Made by a program: the position numbers and the translations under genes | Shown: positions 18,498 through 28,515 of the stretch, one piece after another | Layout: every line of letters begins with the position of its first letter | Numbering within the stretch: the stretch's first letter is position 1 | Assembly: GCF_900115065.1 (NCBI RefSeq) | Contig: NZ_FOVE01000002.1 | Coordinates: forward strand, 185,700 to 249,699 | Direction: 5' to 3' | Length of the DNA stretch: 64,000 bases | Source: Formivibrio citricus | Lineage (GTDB): Bacteria; Pseudomonadota; Gammaproteobacteria; Burkholderiales; Chitinibacteraceae | Notes under the pieces: generated by a model | Seen by the model: only the letters and a program-made list of their open reading frames with translations | Databases searched by the model: none | Told to the model about the DNA's origin: nothing

Positions 18498-18950
18498 GTG
18501 ATCATTGAACAGGACAACCCGGCCAGGCCGGAAATCGTCAGGCTGATCGAGGAACTCGATGCCTACCAGAGTTCGCTCTATCCGCCGGAATCGAATCATT
18601 TCCTCTCGATCGACGAATTGTTGCGCGACGAAATCTACTTCGCTTCGGTGCGGGTTGAAGGGGAGGTGGTCGGCATTGGCGCGTTGAAGAAGTGCGGCGA
18701 CTATGCCGAGGTCAAGCGCATGTATGTCCCGCAGCGCCTGCGCAGTCGCGGCATCAGCCGTGCCGTGATGGCGCATCTCGAAAGCCATGCACGCGCCGTC
18801 GGCATCCCGTTCCTGCGCCTGGAGACTGGCATCAAGCAGGATGCCGCGCTGGCGCTCTACGAAAAATGCGGCTTCGTGCGCATTGGCCCGTTCGGCGATT
18901 ATGCGGAAGACCCGCTTTCGGTGTTTATGGAGAAGCGGCTTTACTGCTGA
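18498..18950 (+). CDS. GNAT family N-acetyltransferase
   Basis: A 150-residue acetyltransferase starting at GTG 18498. The acetyl-CoA-binding motif A is VKRMYVPQRLRSRGISRAVM (about 72-91), with the Q/RxxGxxR/A pattern seen as RLRSRGISRA. The closing part LETGIKQDAALALYEKCGF is typical. It resembles the YsnE group, whose substrate is small or unknown. Its last 10 bases overlap the end of the convergent isochorismatase-fold gene. Confidence 0.88.
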   Translation: MIIEQDNPARPEIVRLIEELDAYQSSLYPPESNHFLSIDELLRDEIYFASVRVEGEVVGIGALKKCGDYAEVKRMYVPQRLRSRGISRAVMAHLESHARAVGIPFLRLETGIKQDAALALYEKCGFVRIGPFGDYAEDPLSVFMEKRLYC

Positions 18951-19582
18951 ATTTTGATCCAGTTCAGCCGCGTCAGCGTGGCATTGGCCCGCGTTCCCGG
19001 CGCATTGAGCATGTGCCAGGCCGTGTACTGTTCCGAATAGCTTTCCGCGCCCGGCATGCCGTCGACCGGGATCAATACTTTCATCCCGCGCAGCGAGGCG
19101 CCGGTGGCGGTGTGCAGTACCGCGCCGTTGGGCGCGGTGCCGACCACGATCACGGTCTTGATTCCGCGCTCCATCAGGATTTTTTCCAGATCGGTGCGGA
19201 AGAATTTGTCCACGCCGGAGCGCACTACGGGTTCGCCGGCAAGCGGAGCGAGTGCGGGAACGATGTCGGCTGGCGCGCCGGTCGGCGTATTGCTGTGCGC
19301 GACCAGCATTCCGGCAGCGCGGGCGCGGCCCAGGAGTTGGGCGATGCCGGGCACGGCAGCTACGGCGCGCGGGCGGGATTGCGGGTTGACGAGGTTGTTT
19401 TGCATGTCGAGCACCAGCAGCGCAGCGGTTTTTGCGTCGACCGTGACGGATGCGACGGGCGGCGCTGGCGGCGCCTTGATGGCGCTCCATTCTTCGATGA
19501 CGTTTGTTGTTCGCGGGAGGGTTTCTCCAAGAGCCGGAAAGGCGAGCAGGCCGGCGGAGAGGATCAAGTGCAGTGGTTTCAT
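18941..19582 (-). CDS. Exported isochorismatase-fold hydrolase lacking the catalytic cysteine
   Basis: A 213-residue protein with a signal peptide (about 1-19, MKPLHLILSAGLLAFPALG), so probably periplasmic. The fold signature is clear: the Asp in LLVLDMQNNLV (about 59) and the Lys in SGVDKFFRTDLEKIL. In cysteine hydrolases the nucleophile would sit in GTxxxxCVxxTA; here the stretch is VVGTAPNGAVLHTATGA with GGC for Gly at that place. True isochorismatases also lack the Cys, so the protein could use that chemistry, or be inactive. No cofactor pathway genes are nearby. Confidence 0.8.
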   Translation of the reverse strand: MKPLHLILSAGLLAFPALGETLPRTTNVIEEWSAIKAPPAPPVASVTVDAKTAALLVLDMQNNLVNPQSRPRAVAAVPGIAQLLGRARAAGMLVAHSNTPTGAPADIVPALAPLAGEPVVRSGVDKFFRTDLEKILMERGIKTVIVVGTAPNGAVLHTATGASLRGMKVLIPVDGMPGAESYSEQYTAWHMLNAPGTRANATLTRLNWIKIQQ

Positions 19583-19676
19583 GGCAGCGCTCCTTTTTGA
19601 GCCAGAATAGGTGGCGCGGTTCCGTACTTCAAGCCGATTGGCAGGAGCGGGGGCGCTGATCGGGGAAGCTTTCGCG

Positions 19677-19705
19677 TTGAATGGTTGGGGGTTTTCCGGT
19701 AGAAT
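19677..19705 (+). promoter_or_regulatory. Sigma-70 promoter of carA
   Basis: TTGAAT (19677-19682), a 17-base spacer and TAGAAT (19700-19705). The expected start is near 19711-19713, just at AATTTTG (19712-19718). The distance of the T-run from the -10 box is like that of the E. coli pyrBI promoter. Confidence 0.75.
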
Positions 19706-19724
19706 CCAGCCAATTTTGCGTGAT

Positions 19725-19757
19725 AAAAACGGGATGGGTTCGCTCTGTCCCGTTTTT
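19725..19757 (+). promoter_or_regulatory. Terminator-like hairpin in the carA leader (candidate attenuator)
   Basis: AAAAACGGGA pairs perfectly with TCCCGTTTTT across a 13-base loop, and the right arm is itself a T-run. It lies after the promoter and 55 bases before the carA start, so transcription must pass it to reach carA. That position is that of an attenuator, not an end-of-gene terminator. Confidence 0.65.
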
Positions 19758-19812
19758 CTACATACGCACCCCGGAAATCACATCAATTGGGCGCAATGCC
19801 CAGGAGCCGCCA

Positions 19813-20943
19813 GTGTCCAAACCAGCACTTCTCGCACTTGCCGACGGCACCCTGTTCCATGGTACTTCCATTGGCGCGGATGGTGAAACCATCGGCGAAG
19901 TGGTGTTCAATACCTCGTTGACCGGCTATCAGGAAATCCTCACCGATCCGTCCTATTGCCGCCAGATCGTCACCCTGACCTACCCGCACATCGGCAACTA
20001 TGGCGTGAACGCTGAAGATGCCGAATCGCGCGGTGTGTTCGCCGCCGGCCTGATCATTCGCAATCTGCCGCTTCTGGCATCCAACTTTCGCAGCGAAATG
20101 AGCCTGTCGGAATATCTGGTAGCCAACAAGACCGTGGCGATTGCCGACATCGATACCCGCAAGCTCACGCGCATCTTGCGCGAAAAGGGCGCGCAACCGG
20201 GTTGCATCGTGACTGGCGACAACATCGATGCTGCCGCTGCCGTCGAGAAGGCCAAGTCCTTCGGTTCGATGGCCGGCCAGGATCTGGCCAAGGTGGTGTC
20301 CAGCGACAAGTCCTACGAGTGGGATATTCGCGAATGGCGTCTGGGTGTCGGCTATCCGCTGCAGAGCCACCCGAAGTTCAAGGTTGTGGCCTACGACTTC
20401 GGCGTGAAGCACAACATCCTGCGCATGCTGTCCGAGCGTGGCTGCCACCTGACCGTGGTGCCGGCGCAGACCCCGGCCGCCGAGGTGTTGGCGATGAATC
20501 CGGACGGCGTGTTCCTCTCCAATGGCCCGGGCGATCCCGAGCCTTGCGATTATGCGATTGCCGCGATCAAGGAATTCCTGGCCAAGGGCCTGCCGGTGTT
20601 TGGCATCTGCCTGGGGCACCAGTTGCTGGGCCTCGCCGCTGGCGGCAAGACCAGCAAGATGAAGTTCGGCCACCATGGCGCGAACCATCCGGTACAGGAT
20701 CTCGACACCAAGCGCGTGATGATCACCAGCCAGAACCATGGCTTCCAGGTCGACGAAACCAGCCTGCCGGCCAACGTGCGCGTCACGCACCGCTCGCTGT
20801 TCGATGGCACCGTGCAGGGTATCGCACTGACCGACAAGCCGGCATTCAGCTTCCAGGGGCACCCGGAAGCCAGCCCGGGGCCGCACGATGTGGCGTATCT
20901 GTTTGACCGCTTTATCTCGGCCATGGCCGAACGTAAGGCGTGA
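19813..20943 (+). CDS. carA: Carbamoyl-phosphate synthase small chain (glutaminase)
   Basis: A 376-residue subunit that releases ammonia from glutamine for carbamoyl phosphate, feeding arginine and pyrimidine synthesis. I start at GTG 19813 because AGGAG lies 6 bases before it and [11 protein letters not shown] is the usual N-terminus; longer frames run through the leader. The class I glutaminase triad is visible: Cys in [11 protein letters not shown] (about 267), and His and Glu in GHPEASPGP (about 349-351). [17 protein letters not shown] is in the N-terminal domain that contacts CarB. carB follows after 137 bp. Confidence 0.97.
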   Translation: MSKPALLALADGTLFHGTSIGADGETIGEVVFNTSLTGYQEILTDPSYCRQIVTLTYPHIGNYGVNAEDAESRGVFAAGLIIRNLPLLASNFRSEMSLSEYLVANKTVAIADIDTRKLTRILREKGAQPGCIVTGDNIDAAAAVEKAKSFGSMAGQDLAKVVSSDKSYEWDIREWRLGVGYPLQSHPKFKVVAYDFGVKHNILRMLSERGCHLTVVPAQTPAAEVLAMNPDGVFLSNGPGDPEPCDYAIAAIKEFLAKGLPVFGICLGHQLLGLAAGGKTSKMKFGHHGANHPVQDLDTKRVMITSQNHGFQVDETSLPANVRVTHRSLFDGTVQGIALTDKPAFSFQGHPEASPGPHDVAYLFDRFISAMAERKA

Positions 20944-21077
20944 GGAGTGAGGTGTGAGGTGCGCGCTTGTAGCGCACCTTCGCGGAACTGTTATTGAAAT
21001 ATTGAATAGGAGTACGGTGTAAAGGTGAGTCGGTTCGAGGTTTTTCTCCTCACCCCTCACCCCTCACACCTCACATA
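20940..21077. repeat. carA-carB spacer with a purine/pyrimidine inverted repeat
   Basis: The spacer begins with GTGAGGAGTGAGGTGTGAGGTG and ends with CTCCTCACCCCTCACCCCTCACACCTCACA, which can pair over much of its length. A smaller palindrome GTGCGCGCTTGTAGCGCAC lies inside. Such a stem would enclose about 80 bases between the two cistrons. A similar purine/pyrimidine pair fills the greA spacer. Confidence 0.5.
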
Positions 21078-21080
21078 GAA

Positions 21081-24000
21081 ATGCCAAAACGTACAGACAT
21101 TCAATCCATCCTGATCATTGGCGCCGGCCCCATCATCATCGGCCAGGCCTGTGAATTCGATTACTCCGGCGCGCAAGCCTGCAAGGCGCTGCGCGAAGAG
21201 GGTTACCGGGTCATCCTGGTGAACTCCAATCCGGCCACGATCATGACCGACCCCAACATGGCGGACGTGACCTACATCGAGCCGATCACCTGGCAGATGG
21301 TCGAGAAGATCATCGAGAAGGAGCGTCCCGACGCGATCCTGCCGACCATGGGCGGTCAGACCGCGCTGAACTGTGCGCTGGACTTGTGGCACCACGGCGT
21401 GCTCGACAAGTACAAGGTCGAGCTGATCGGCGCGCAGCCGGAGGCCATCGACAAGGCCGAAGACCGCCAGAAGTTCAAGGCCGCCATGACCAAGATCGGT
21501 CTGGGCTCGGCCCGCTCCGCGATTGCCCATACGCTTGAAGAAGCGATGGCCGCGCAGCACCAGATCGGCTTCCCGGCGATCATTCGTCCTTCGTTCACGA
21601 TGGGAGGTTCGGGGGGCGGCATTGCCTACAACATTGAAGAATTTATCGAGATTTGCACCCGCGGTCTGGACCTTTCTCCGACCAACGAACTGCTGATCGA
21701 AGAGTCGCTGCTCGGCTGGAAAGAGTACGAGATGGAAGTCGTGCGCGATCGCAACGACAACTGCATCATCGTCTGCTCGATCGAAAACCTGGACCCGATG
21801 GGCGTGCATACCGGCGACTCGATCACTGTCGCGCCGGCCCAGACGCTGACCGACAAGGAGTACCAGATCATGCGCAACGCATCCATTGCGGTGCTGCGCG
21901 AGATCGGCGTCGATACCGGTGGTTCCAACGTGCAGTTCTCGGTCAACCCGGCCGATGGCCGCATGATCGTGATCGAAATGAACCCGCGCGTGTCGCGCTC
22001 CTCGGCGCTGGCGTCCAAGGCGACCGGCTTCCCGATTGCCAAGGTGGCTGCCAAGCTGGCCGTCGGTTACACGCTCGACGAACTCAAGAACGAAATTACC
22101 GGCGGGCTGACCCCGGCTTCGTTCGAACCGTCGATCGACTACGTGGTCACCAAGGTGCCGCGTTTCGCGTTCGAGAAATTCCCGCAAGCCAACAGCCGCC
22201 TGACCACGCAGATGAAGTCGGTTGGCGAAGTCATGGCGATTGGCAGCACCCAGCAGGAATCGCTGCACAAGGCCCTGCGTGGCCTCGAAACCGGCATGTC
22301 CGGCTTCGACGAGATCACCACCGATCTGTCCGTGATCAAGTCCGAGATCGTCAACCCCGGTCCGGAACGCCTGTGGTACGTGGCTGATGCCTTCCGCGTC
22401 GGTTTGAGCATGGAAGAAATCCACCAGCTCACCAGGATCGACCGCTGGTTCCTGGTGCAGATCGAGGACATCGTCAACGAAGAAAACGCACTGCGCGGCC
22501 GCAATGTGGATTCGCTGACCGCAGCCGAACTGCGTCGCCTCAAGCGCAAGGGCTTCTCCGATCGTCGTCTTGGCGCGCTGCTGGGCACTGACCAGAACGC
22601 CGTGCGCCGCGCACGCCATGCGTTCAACATCCGCCCGGTATACAAGCGCGTCGATACTTGTGCTGCCGAATTTGCGACCAACACCGCCTACATGTACTCG
22701 ACCTACGAGGAAGAGTGCGAGGCGCAGCCGACCAACAAGAAGAAGGTCATGGTGCTTGGCGGCGGCCCGAACCGTATCGGTCAGGGTATCGAGTTCGACT
22801 ACTGCTGCGTGCACGCCGCGCTGGCGCTGCGCGAAGATGGTTATGAAACCATCATGGTCAACTGCAACCCGGAAACCGTGTCGACCGATTACGACACCTC
22901 CGACCGTCTGTATTTCGAGCCGCTGACGCTTGAAGACGTGCTGGAAATCGTCAATGTCGAGAAGCCGTTCGGCGTGATCGTGCAGTACGGCGGTCAGACG
23001 CCGCTCAAGCTGGCTCGCGCGCTGGAAGCCAATGGCGTGCCGATCATCGGTACCAGTCCGGACATGATCGACGCCGCCGAAGACCGCGAGCGTTTCCAGA
23101 AGTTGCTGCACGAACTCAACTTGCTGCAGCCGCCGAACGCCACCGCGCGCAACGAGAAGGATGCGCTGGCCCTCGCCGCCAAGCTCGGCTATCCGCTGGT
23201 TGTACGCCCGTCCTACGTGCTCGGTGGCCGTGCAATGCAGATCGTGCACTCCGAAGACGATCTGGCGCGCTACATGCGCGAGGCAGTCAAGGTTTCGAAC
23301 GACAGCCCGGTGCTGCTCGACCGCTTCCTCAACGATGCGATTGAAGTCGACGTCGATGCGCTGTCCGACGGCGAAGAAGTGCTGATCGGCGGCATCATGG
23401 AGCACATCGAGCAGGCTGGCGTGCACTCCGGCGACTCGGGCTGCTCGCTGCCCCCGTACAGCCTCGCCAAGGAGCTGCAGGACGAGCTGCGCCGCCAGAC
23501 CGTGGCCATGGCCAAGGCGCTCAAGGTTTGCGGCCTCATGAATGTGCAATTCGCGATCCAGGGCGAAACCGTCTACGTGCTGGAAGTGAACCCGCGTGCT
23601 TCGCGCACCGTGCCGTTTGTATCCAAGGCCACCAGCGTGCCGTTGGCCAAGGTGGCTGCGCGCTGCATGGCCGGTCAGTCACTGAAGTCGCAGGGTATGA
23701 CCAAGGAAGTCATTCCGCCGTACTACTCGGTCAAGGAAGCCGTGTTCCCGTTCATCAAGTTCCCGGGCGTGGATACCATCCTCGGGCCGGAAATGAAGTC
23801 GACCGGCGAAGTCATGGGCGTGGGCGAAAGCTTTGCCGAAGCCTTCGTGAAGAGCCAGATGGCGGCAGGCGAACGCCTGCCGGCTTCCGGTAACGTCTTC
23901 CTCTCGGTGCGCGACGGCGACAAGGCGGGCGTGGTCGAGTGTGCGCGAATTCTCTCCGGGCTCGGCTTTCACCTGTTCGCCACCCGTGGTACGGCCGCAG

Positions 24001-24290
24001 CGATCACGCGCGCCGGCGTGCCGGTGACCCAGGTCAACAAGGTGATGGAAGGCCGTCCGCATATCGTGGACATGATCAAGAACGGCGAAATGGCCATGAT
24101 TGTGAACACGGTCGAAGAGCGTCGCCAGGCAATCCAGGATTCCTACTCGATCCGCCACGAATCGCTCAAGGCCAAACTGCCGGTCTACACCACGCTGGCC
24201 GGTGCCCGCGCTGCGTGCTTCGGCTTGCGCGACATGGGCGAAATGAAGGTTTATGACCTGCAGGGCTTGCATCGCCGGATCAAATCCTGA
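21081..24290 (+). CDS. carB: Carbamoyl-phosphate synthase large chain
   Basis: A 1069-residue synthase with two homologous ATP-grasp halves. The N-half holds the carboxyphosphate site ([17 protein letters not shown] at the start, then [11 protein letters not shown]), and the C-half the carbamate kinase site ([17 protein letters not shown], then [11 protein letters not shown]). The final about 140 residues form the MGS-like allosteric domain ([11 protein letters not shown]...[10 protein letters not shown]...MIVNT), where UMP and ornithine act in relatives. Length is that of the E. coli enzyme (1073). ATG 21081 is the start. Confidence 0.98.
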   Translation: MPKRTDIQSILIIGAGPIIIGQACEFDYSGAQACKALREEGYRVILVNSNPATIMTDPNMADVTYIEPITWQMVEKIIEKERPDAILPTMGGQTALNCALDLWHHGVLDKYKVELIGAQPEAIDKAEDRQKFKAAMTKIGLGSARSAIAHTLEEAMAAQHQIGFPAIIRPSFTMGGSGGGIAYNIEEFIEICTRGLDLSPTNELLIEESLLGWKEYEMEVVRDRNDNCIIVCSIENLDPMGVHTGDSITVAPAQTLTDKEYQIMRNASIAVLREIGVDTGGSNVQFSVNPADGRMIVIEMNPRVSRSSALASKATGFPIAKVAAKLAVGYTLDELKNEITGGLTPASFEPSIDYVVTKVPRFAFEKFPQANSRLTTQMKSVGEVMAIGSTQQESLHKALRGLETGMSGFDEITTDLSVIKSEIVNPGPERLWYVADAFRVGLSMEEIHQLTRIDRWFLVQIEDIVNEENALRGRNVDSLTAAELRRLKRKGFSDRRLGALLGTDQNAVRRARHAFNIRPVYKRVDTCAAEFATNTAYMYSTYEEECEAQPTNKKKVMVLGGGPNRIGQGIEFDYCCVHAALALREDGYETIMVNCNPETVSTDYDTSDRLYFEPLTLEDVLEIVNVEKPFGVIVQYGGQTPLKLARALEANGVPIIGTSPDMIDAAEDRERFQKLLHELNLLQPPNATARNEKDALALAAKLGYPLVVRPSYVLGGRAMQIVHSEDDLARYMREAVKVSNDSPVLLDRFLNDAIEVDVDALSDGEEVLIGGIMEHIEQAGVHSGDSGCSLPPYSLAKELQDELRRQTVAMAKALKVCGLMNVQFAIQGETVYVLEVNPRASRTVPFVSKATSVPLAKVAARCMAGQSLKSQGMTKEVIPPYYSVKEAVFPFIKFPGVDTILGPEMKSTGEVMGVGESFAEAFVKSQMAAGERLPASGNVFLSVRDGDKAGVVECARILSGLGFHLFATRGTAAAITRAGVPVTQVNKVMEGRPHIVDMIKNGEMAMIVNTVEERRQAIQDSYSIRHESLKAKLPVYTTLAGARAACFGLRDMGEMKVYDLQGLHRRIKS

Positions 24291-24312
24291 TAATTTAGCG
24301 TTATAACAACAA

Positions 24313-24346
24313 GCCGCCATCCCGAGGGATGGCGGCTCTTCTTTTG
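24313..24346 (+). terminator. Rho-independent terminator after carB
   Basis: An 11-bp perfect stem GCCGCCATCCC/GGGATGGCGGC with a 2-base apex (a tetraloop if the last pair opens), followed by TCTTCTTTT. It lies 22 bases after carB and separates it from greA. Confidence 0.88.
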
Positions 24347-24393
24347 GTACGGGAAAGCGATCTGTCGTTCGCTTTTCGTGAGGAGACAGAAAC

Positions 24394-24876
24394 ATGATCA
24401 AGGTGCCACTGACCATCGTTGGCGTGGAAAAACTCAAGACCGAATTGCAGCGCCTGAAAAGCGTCGAGCGTCCCGCCGTGATCGCGGCGATTGCCGAGGC
24501 ACGTTCTCATGGCGACATCTCGGAAAACGCCGAATACGATGCCGCCAAGGAAAAGCAAGGTTTCATCGAAGGCCGGATTGCCGAGATCGAGGGCAAGCTG
24601 TCCAATGCGCAGATCATCGATCCCGCCGCCCTGGCCGTGACTGCCGAGGGGCGGGTGGTGTTCGGCGCTACGGTGGATCTTGAAGATCTGGATGCCGGCA
24701 GCAAGGTTTCCTACCAGATCGTCGGCGACGACGAGGCGGATCTGAAGGACGGCAAGATTTCGGTTTCCAGCCCGATTGCCCGTGCGCTGATCGGCAAGTA
24801 CGCAGGCGATGTCGCCGAAGTCATGGCTCCCGGCGGTATTCGCGAATACGAAGTGCTGGACGTCAAATACATCTGA
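24394..24876 (+). CDS. greA: Transcription elongation factor GreA
   Basis: A 160-residue cleavage factor that rescues backtracked RNA polymerase. The N-terminal coiled coil has the catalytic tip acidic pair in [17 protein letters not shown] (about 36-52), and the C-terminal FKBP-like domain includes GATVDLEDL and [21 protein letters not shown] lies 9 bases before ATG 24394. Length matches GreA (158), and the gene lies after carB as in many betaproteobacteria and gammaproteobacteria. Confidence 0.97.
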   Translation: MIKVPLTIVGVEKLKTELQRLKSVERPAVIAAIAEARSHGDISENAEYDAAKEKQGFIEGRIAEIEGKLSNAQIIDPAALAVTAEGRVVFGATVDLEDLDAGSKVSYQIVGDDEADLKDGKISVSSPIARALIGKYAGDVAEVMAPGGIREYEVLDVKYI

Positions 24877-24881
24877 TACGG

Positions 24882-24966
24882 GGAGGGAAGGAGGTAGGGA
24901 GGAGAGAGAAGGGTGAGCGCCACTGACCGGTTTTTCCCTTCTCTCTTCCCCCTTCCCCCTTCGCGG
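24882..24966. repeat. Purine/pyrimidine inverted repeat after greA
   Basis: GGGAGGGAAGGAGGTAGGGAGGAGAGAGAAGGG is answered after 20 bases by TTTTTCCCTTCTCTCTTCCCCCTTCCCCCTT. The two arms can form a long imperfect stem between greA and the DUF4149 gene. It may act as a weak terminator or an mRNA end; no gene is here. Confidence 0.5.
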
Positions 24967-24971
24967 ACTAA

Positions 24972-25409
24972 ATGGGCAACGGACTCAAGAATCTTCTGGC
25001 AACGCTCTGGATCGGCGGCATGTGGGTGGCCGGCCTTCTGGTCGCCCCCATTTTGTTTCGTGCCCTGGATGGGGCGTTGGCTGGCGCGGTTGCCGGGAAG
25101 CTGTTTCACGCGATTGGTTGGGTCGGCATCGTTGCTGGCGTGTACCTGCTGGTCTGGTGCATCTGGGCCGATGGCCTGCGCGCATTCCAGTCAGCGCGCT
25201 TCTGGCTGGTGATGGGGATGCTGGCCTGTACGCTGGCTAACCAGTTTGCCGTATTCCCGCTGATCGCCAAAATCAAGCCCGCAGTCAGCAATGTTACGGA
25301 AGGCGTATTCGGTGGCGGGCTTTCGAGCTGGCATACCATCTCCAGCCTGATTTACCTGGTGCAGAGTGTGCTGGGTTTGATCTATGTCTGGCGTGGAGAG
25401 GCCAAGTAA
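24972..25409 (+). CDS. DUF4149 membrane protein
   Basis: A 145-residue protein with four predicted membrane segments (about 8-29, 43-67, 76-97 and 119-138). The N-terminal GGMWVAGLLVAPILF and the middle VWCIWADGLRA are typical of the DUF4149 family, which is commonly found between greA and yhbY in betaproteobacteria, as here. No function is established; it has no catalytic motif. Confidence 0.82.
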   Translation: MGNGLKNLLATLWIGGMWVAGLLVAPILFRALDGALAGAVAGKLFHAIGWVGIVAGVYLLVWCIWADGLRAFQSARFWLVMGMLACTLANQFAVFPLIAKIKPAVSNVTEGVFGGGLSSWHTISSLIYLVQSVLGLIYVWRGEAK

Positions 25410-25410
25410 G

Positions 25411-25451
25411 AGCCTGTTTCATCAGGCGGCTGCGCCTGCTGAATAGGCTCC
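25411..25451. repeat. Palindromic repeat (family B-related hairpin)
   Basis: GAGCCTGTTTCATCAGGCG pairs with CGCCTGCTGAATAGGCTC over almost its whole length. The left arm resembles AACCTATTTCAGCAGGCGGCTGTGCC at 42880, so this is probably a third member of repeat family B. Confidence 0.55.
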
Positions 25452-25494
25452 AGATCTCGGAGTATTGAGCCGGGAGCGGGGAGGCAGATGTGGT

Positions 25495-25518
25495 GTGAGG
25501 TGACGCCGGTCACCTCAC
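25495..25518. terminator. Perfect hairpin in the DUF4149/yhbY convergent spacer
   Basis: GTGAGGTGAC and GTCACCTCAC form a perfect 10-bp stem around GCCG, 9 bases after the yhbY stop. No strong T-run follows on either strand, so termination would be weak or the hairpin only protects mRNA ends. Confidence 0.45.
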
Positions 25519-25526
25519 CGTCTGAT

Positions 25527-25838
25527 TCATTTTTTGGCTTTTGGCAAAACGATCTTGCGTTTGCCTTCGGCACCGGGGCGGTAAACCAGCAGCAGTTTGC
25601 CGATGTGTTGCACTGGAGCGGCGTCGAGGTCGGCACAGATCTGCTGCAGGAATTGTTCGCGCAGCTCGCGGTCGTCGCCCAGTACGCGAATCTTGATGAG
25701 TTCGTGCGCGTCGAGATTGGCTGCGATTTCGCGGATCACGGCGTCGGTCAGACCATTGTTGCCGATCATGACCACCGGGTTGAGGTGATGGGCCTGGCTC
25801 TTGAGGTAACGGCGCTGATCGGGCGTGAGTTCGATCAT
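25527..25838 (-). CDS. yhbY: YhbY, CRM-domain ribosome assembly RNA-binding protein
   Basis: A 103-residue single-domain CRM protein that binds pre-50S particles. The motif [15 protein letters not shown] is the GxxG-type RNA-binding loop of the family (residues about 24-38), preceded by the helical [18 protein letters not shown]. The C-terminus is basic ([10 protein letters not shown]). It is divergent from rlmE with a 36-bp gap, the usual betaproteobacterial and gammaproteobacterial pairing. Confidence 0.94.
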   Translation of the reverse strand: MIELTPDQRRYLKSQAHHLNPVVMIGNNGLTDAVIREIAANLDAHELIKIRVLGDDRELREQFLQQICADLDAAPVQHIGKLLLVYRPGAEGKRKIVLPKAKK

Positions 25839-25874
25839 TTTTCAATTCCTTTATTAAACAAAGAATTATATACG

Positions 25875-26495
25875 ATGGCTCGCAGCAAGACCAGCAATGC
25901 ATGGTTGCAGGAACATGTGAACGATCACTATGTGCATCAGGCGCAAAAGGACGGCTATCGCGCTCGCGCGGCCTATAAATTGCTGGAAATAAACGAAAAA
26001 GACAAGCTCATCAAGCCGGGCATGTGGGTGGCCGATCTGGGGGCTGCGCCGGGGAGCTGGTCGCAGGTGGCGGCAAAACTTGTGGGGAATTCCGGGCGGG
26101 TTTTTGCGCTTGATATTCTGGAGATGCCTTTCATTCCGGGTGTTGAGTTCGTGCAGGGCGATTTTCGCGAAGACGCGGTACTGGAACAATTCACGGCCTT
26201 GCTGGGCGGCCGACAGATGGACCTTGTGATCTGTGACATGGCGCCCAATATCAGCGGTAATGCGGTTACGGATCAGGCGCGCAGCATCTATTTGTGCGAG
26301 CTTGCCCTGCAGTTTGCGCAGGATCACCTGAAACCGGGTGGCAATTTTCTTGTCAAAGTGTTTCAGGGATACGGTTTCAATGAGTATATGGCGGCGATGC
26401 GGGAAACTTTTGCCTCGGTCGTCAGTCGCAAGCCCAAGGCCTCGCGTGATCGCAGTAGTGAAATTTATTTGCTCGGCAAACAGAAGCGTGCTTGA
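25875..26495 (+). CDS. rlmE: 23S rRNA (uridine(2552)-2'-O)-methyltransferase RlmE (FtsJ)
   Basis: A 206-residue methyltransferase for the A-loop of 23S rRNA. I start at ATG 25875 ([14 protein letters not shown]), near the yhbY divergent spacer; the longer frame is antisense to yhbY. The SAM site is DLGAAPGSW, and the K-D-K-E catalytic set is seen as [24 protein letters not shown] and SSEIYLL. Next to ftsH, as in E. coli (rlmE-ftsH heat-shock pair). Confidence 0.96.
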   Translation: MARSKTSNAWLQEHVNDHYVHQAQKDGYRARAAYKLLEINEKDKLIKPGMWVADLGAAPGSWSQVAAKLVGNSGRVFALDILEMPFIPGVEFVQGDFREDAVLEQFTALLGGRQMDLVICDMAPNISGNAVTDQARSIYLCELALQFAQDHLKPGGNFLVKVFQGYGFNEYMAAMRETFASVVSRKPKASRDRSSEIYLLGKQKRA

Positions 26496-26544
26496 GCAGG
26501 TACAATCCGGGTAAGAGCCCAAGTGGGGCTACAGGAGTCAGGTT

Positions 26545-28455
26545 GTGAACAATATTGGCAAGAATATCGCCATCTGGTTGATTATCGGTCTGGTGCTGGT
26601 GACGGTGTTCAACCAGTTCAACAAGCGTCAGGATACCTCGCAGCAAATAGCCTATTCGCAATTCATGGCGGAAGTGGAAGCCAACAAGATCGCGACCGTG
26701 ACGATTGAAGGCTACCCGTTGCGCGGCCAGTGGATTCGCGGCAAGCGCAATGACGGCGGTACGTTTGCCACTTTCGCGCCGTTTGACTTCCGTTTGGTCG
26801 ACACGCTGCTCAAGCACAACGTCAAATTCGAGGCCAAGCCCGAAGAAGAACCGTCGGTGCTCATGAACATCTTCGTGAGCTGGTTCCCGATGCTGCTCAT
26901 GATTGGCGTCTGGGTGTTCTTCATGCGCCAGATGCAGGGCGGCGGCAAGGGCGGGGCGTTCAGCTTCGGCAAGTCGCGTGCCAAAATGCTTGATGATTCG
27001 ACCAATACGATAACGTTTACCGATGTGGCGGGTTGTGACGAAGCCAAGGAAGAGGTCAAGGAGATCGTCGATTATTTGCGCGATCCGTCCAAGTACCAGA
27101 GTCTGGGCGGCCGCATGCCGCGCGGTATCCTGATGGTCGGCTCGCCTGGTACCGGTAAAACCCTGCTTGCCAAGGCGATTGCAGGTGAGGCCAAAGTGCC
27201 GTTCTTCGCGATCTCCGGCTCCGATTTCGTGGAAATGTTTGTTGGCGTGGGGGCGGCGCGTGTGCGCGACATGTTTGATACCGCCAAAAAGAATGCGCCG
27301 TGCATCATCTTTATCGATGAAATCGATGCGGTTGGCCGCCAGCGTGGTGCCGGCCTGGGCGGCGGCAACGACGAGCGCGAACAGACGCTGAACCAAATGC
27401 TGGTCGAAATGGATGGTTTTGAGGGCAATTCCGGCATCATCGTGATTGCTGCGACCAACCGTCCGGACGTGCTGGATCCTGCACTGCTGCGTCCGGGGCG
27501 TTTCGACCGCCAGGTGGTGGTGCCGCTGCCCGATATTCGCGGCCGCGAGCAGATTCTCAACGTGCACATGCGCAAGGTGCCGATTGCCAATGACGTCGAT
27601 CCGGCGGTGTTGGCGCGCGGTACGCCGGGCATGTCCGGCGCCGATCTGGCGAACGTGGTCAACGAAGCGGCTTTGTTTGCCGCGCGCCGCAACAAGCGCC
27701 TGGTTGACATGGAGGATTTCGAATCCGCCAAGGACAAGATCATGATGGGTGCAGAGCGTCGCAGCATGGTCATGAGCGAGGAAGAGCGCCGTAATACGGC
27801 CTACCATGAATCGGGCCATGCGGTCGTCGGCAAGCTGGTTCCCAAGTCCGATCCGGTTCACAAGGTTACGATCATCCCGCGCGGTCGTGCGCTGGGCTTG
27901 ACCATGCAGCTGCCGGAAGAGGATCGCTGGTGCTATGACCGTACCTACTTGCTGTCGCGAATCGCCATCCTGTTCGGCGGGCGTATCGCCGAAGAGCTGT
28001 TCATGAACCAGATGACGACCGGCGCGGGCAATGATTTCGAGCGGGCAACTTCGATGGCTCGCGACATGGTGACGCGCTACGGCATGAGCGACAAGCTGGG
28101 GCCGATGGTTTATGGCGAGAACGACGGCGAAGTGTTTTTGGGGCGCTCGATCACGACGCACAAGAATGTCTCCGAGGCGACCATGCAACAGGTTGACCAG
28201 GAAATCCGTCGCATCATCGATGAGCAGTATGCGCTGGCGCGTCGCCTGCTGGAAGAAAATCGCGACAAGGTCGAGCGCATGACTGCCGCGCTGCTCGAAT
28301 GGGAAACCATCGATGCCGAGCAGATCGAAGACATCATGCAGGATCGCGAACCGCGTCCGCCCAAGGACTGGAAGCCGCGCAAGCAGTCGAATAGCGGAGA
28401 TCGTCCGAGTGGCGATGCGCCGGCGGCGACGACTACGCCGGCGACTGAAGTCTGA
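26545..28455 (+). CDS. ftsH: ATP-dependent zinc metalloprotease FtsH
   Basis: A 636-residue membrane AAA+ protease that degrades misassembled membrane proteins and regulators. Start is GTG 26545. Two membrane segments (about 7-25 and 109-127) flank a periplasmic domain. The AAA module has Walker A GSPGTGKT (Ser where GPPGTGKT is more usual), Walker B IIFIDEID and the second region of homology [17 protein letters not shown]. The zinc site is HESGH, with the third ligand Asp expected in AGNDFERAT. The C-terminal tail is Pro/Thr rich. Confidence 0.98.
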   Translation: MNNIGKNIAIWLIIGLVLVTVFNQFNKRQDTSQQIAYSQFMAEVEANKIATVTIEGYPLRGQWIRGKRNDGGTFATFAPFDFRLVDTLLKHNVKFEAKPEEEPSVLMNIFVSWFPMLLMIGVWVFFMRQMQGGGKGGAFSFGKSRAKMLDDSTNTITFTDVAGCDEAKEEVKEIVDYLRDPSKYQSLGGRMPRGILMVGSPGTGKTLLAKAIAGEAKVPFFAISGSDFVEMFVGVGAARVRDMFDTAKKNAPCIIFIDEIDAVGRQRGAGLGGGNDEREQTLNQMLVEMDGFEGNSGIIVIAATNRPDVLDPALLRPGRFDRQVVVPLPDIRGREQILNVHMRKVPIANDVDPAVLARGTPGMSGADLANVVNEAALFAARRNKRLVDMEDFESAKDKIMMGAERRSMVMSEEERRNTAYHESGHAVVGKLVPKSDPVHKVTIIPRGRALGLTMQLPEEDRWCYDRTYLLSRIAILFGGRIAEELFMNQMTTGAGNDFERATSMARDMVTRYGMSDKLGPMVYGENDGEVFLGRSITTHKNVSEATMQQVDQEIRRIIDEQYALARRLLEENRDKVERMTAALLEWETIDAEQIEDIMQDREPRPPKDWKPRKQSNSGDRPSGDAPAATTTPATEV

Positions 28456-28474
28456 TTCTGGCGAGTTTGGATGC

Positions 28475-28507
28475 AAGGCGGCGCATGCGCCGCCTTGTTT
28501 TTTGTGG
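28475..28507 (+). terminator. Terminator between ftsH and folP
   Basis: AAGGCGGCGCATGCGCCGCCTT is a perfect 22-base palindrome followed by GTTTTTTG. It lies 19 bases after ftsH and only 10 bases before folP, so folP expression probably depends on read-through or a promoter inside ftsH. Confidence 0.8.
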
Positions 28508-28515
28508 AGTTTGCA

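Noticed and set aside
21057..23549. An 830-residue minus-strand frame antisense to carB
   Set aside because: Composition is the antisense of a well-known gene; no recognisable motif.
26422..28476. A 684-residue minus-strand frame antisense to ftsH, and a 632-residue frame antisense to rpoD (32026-33924)
   Set aside because: Both mirror conserved genes in another frame; His- and Arg-rich content is typical of antisense frames here.
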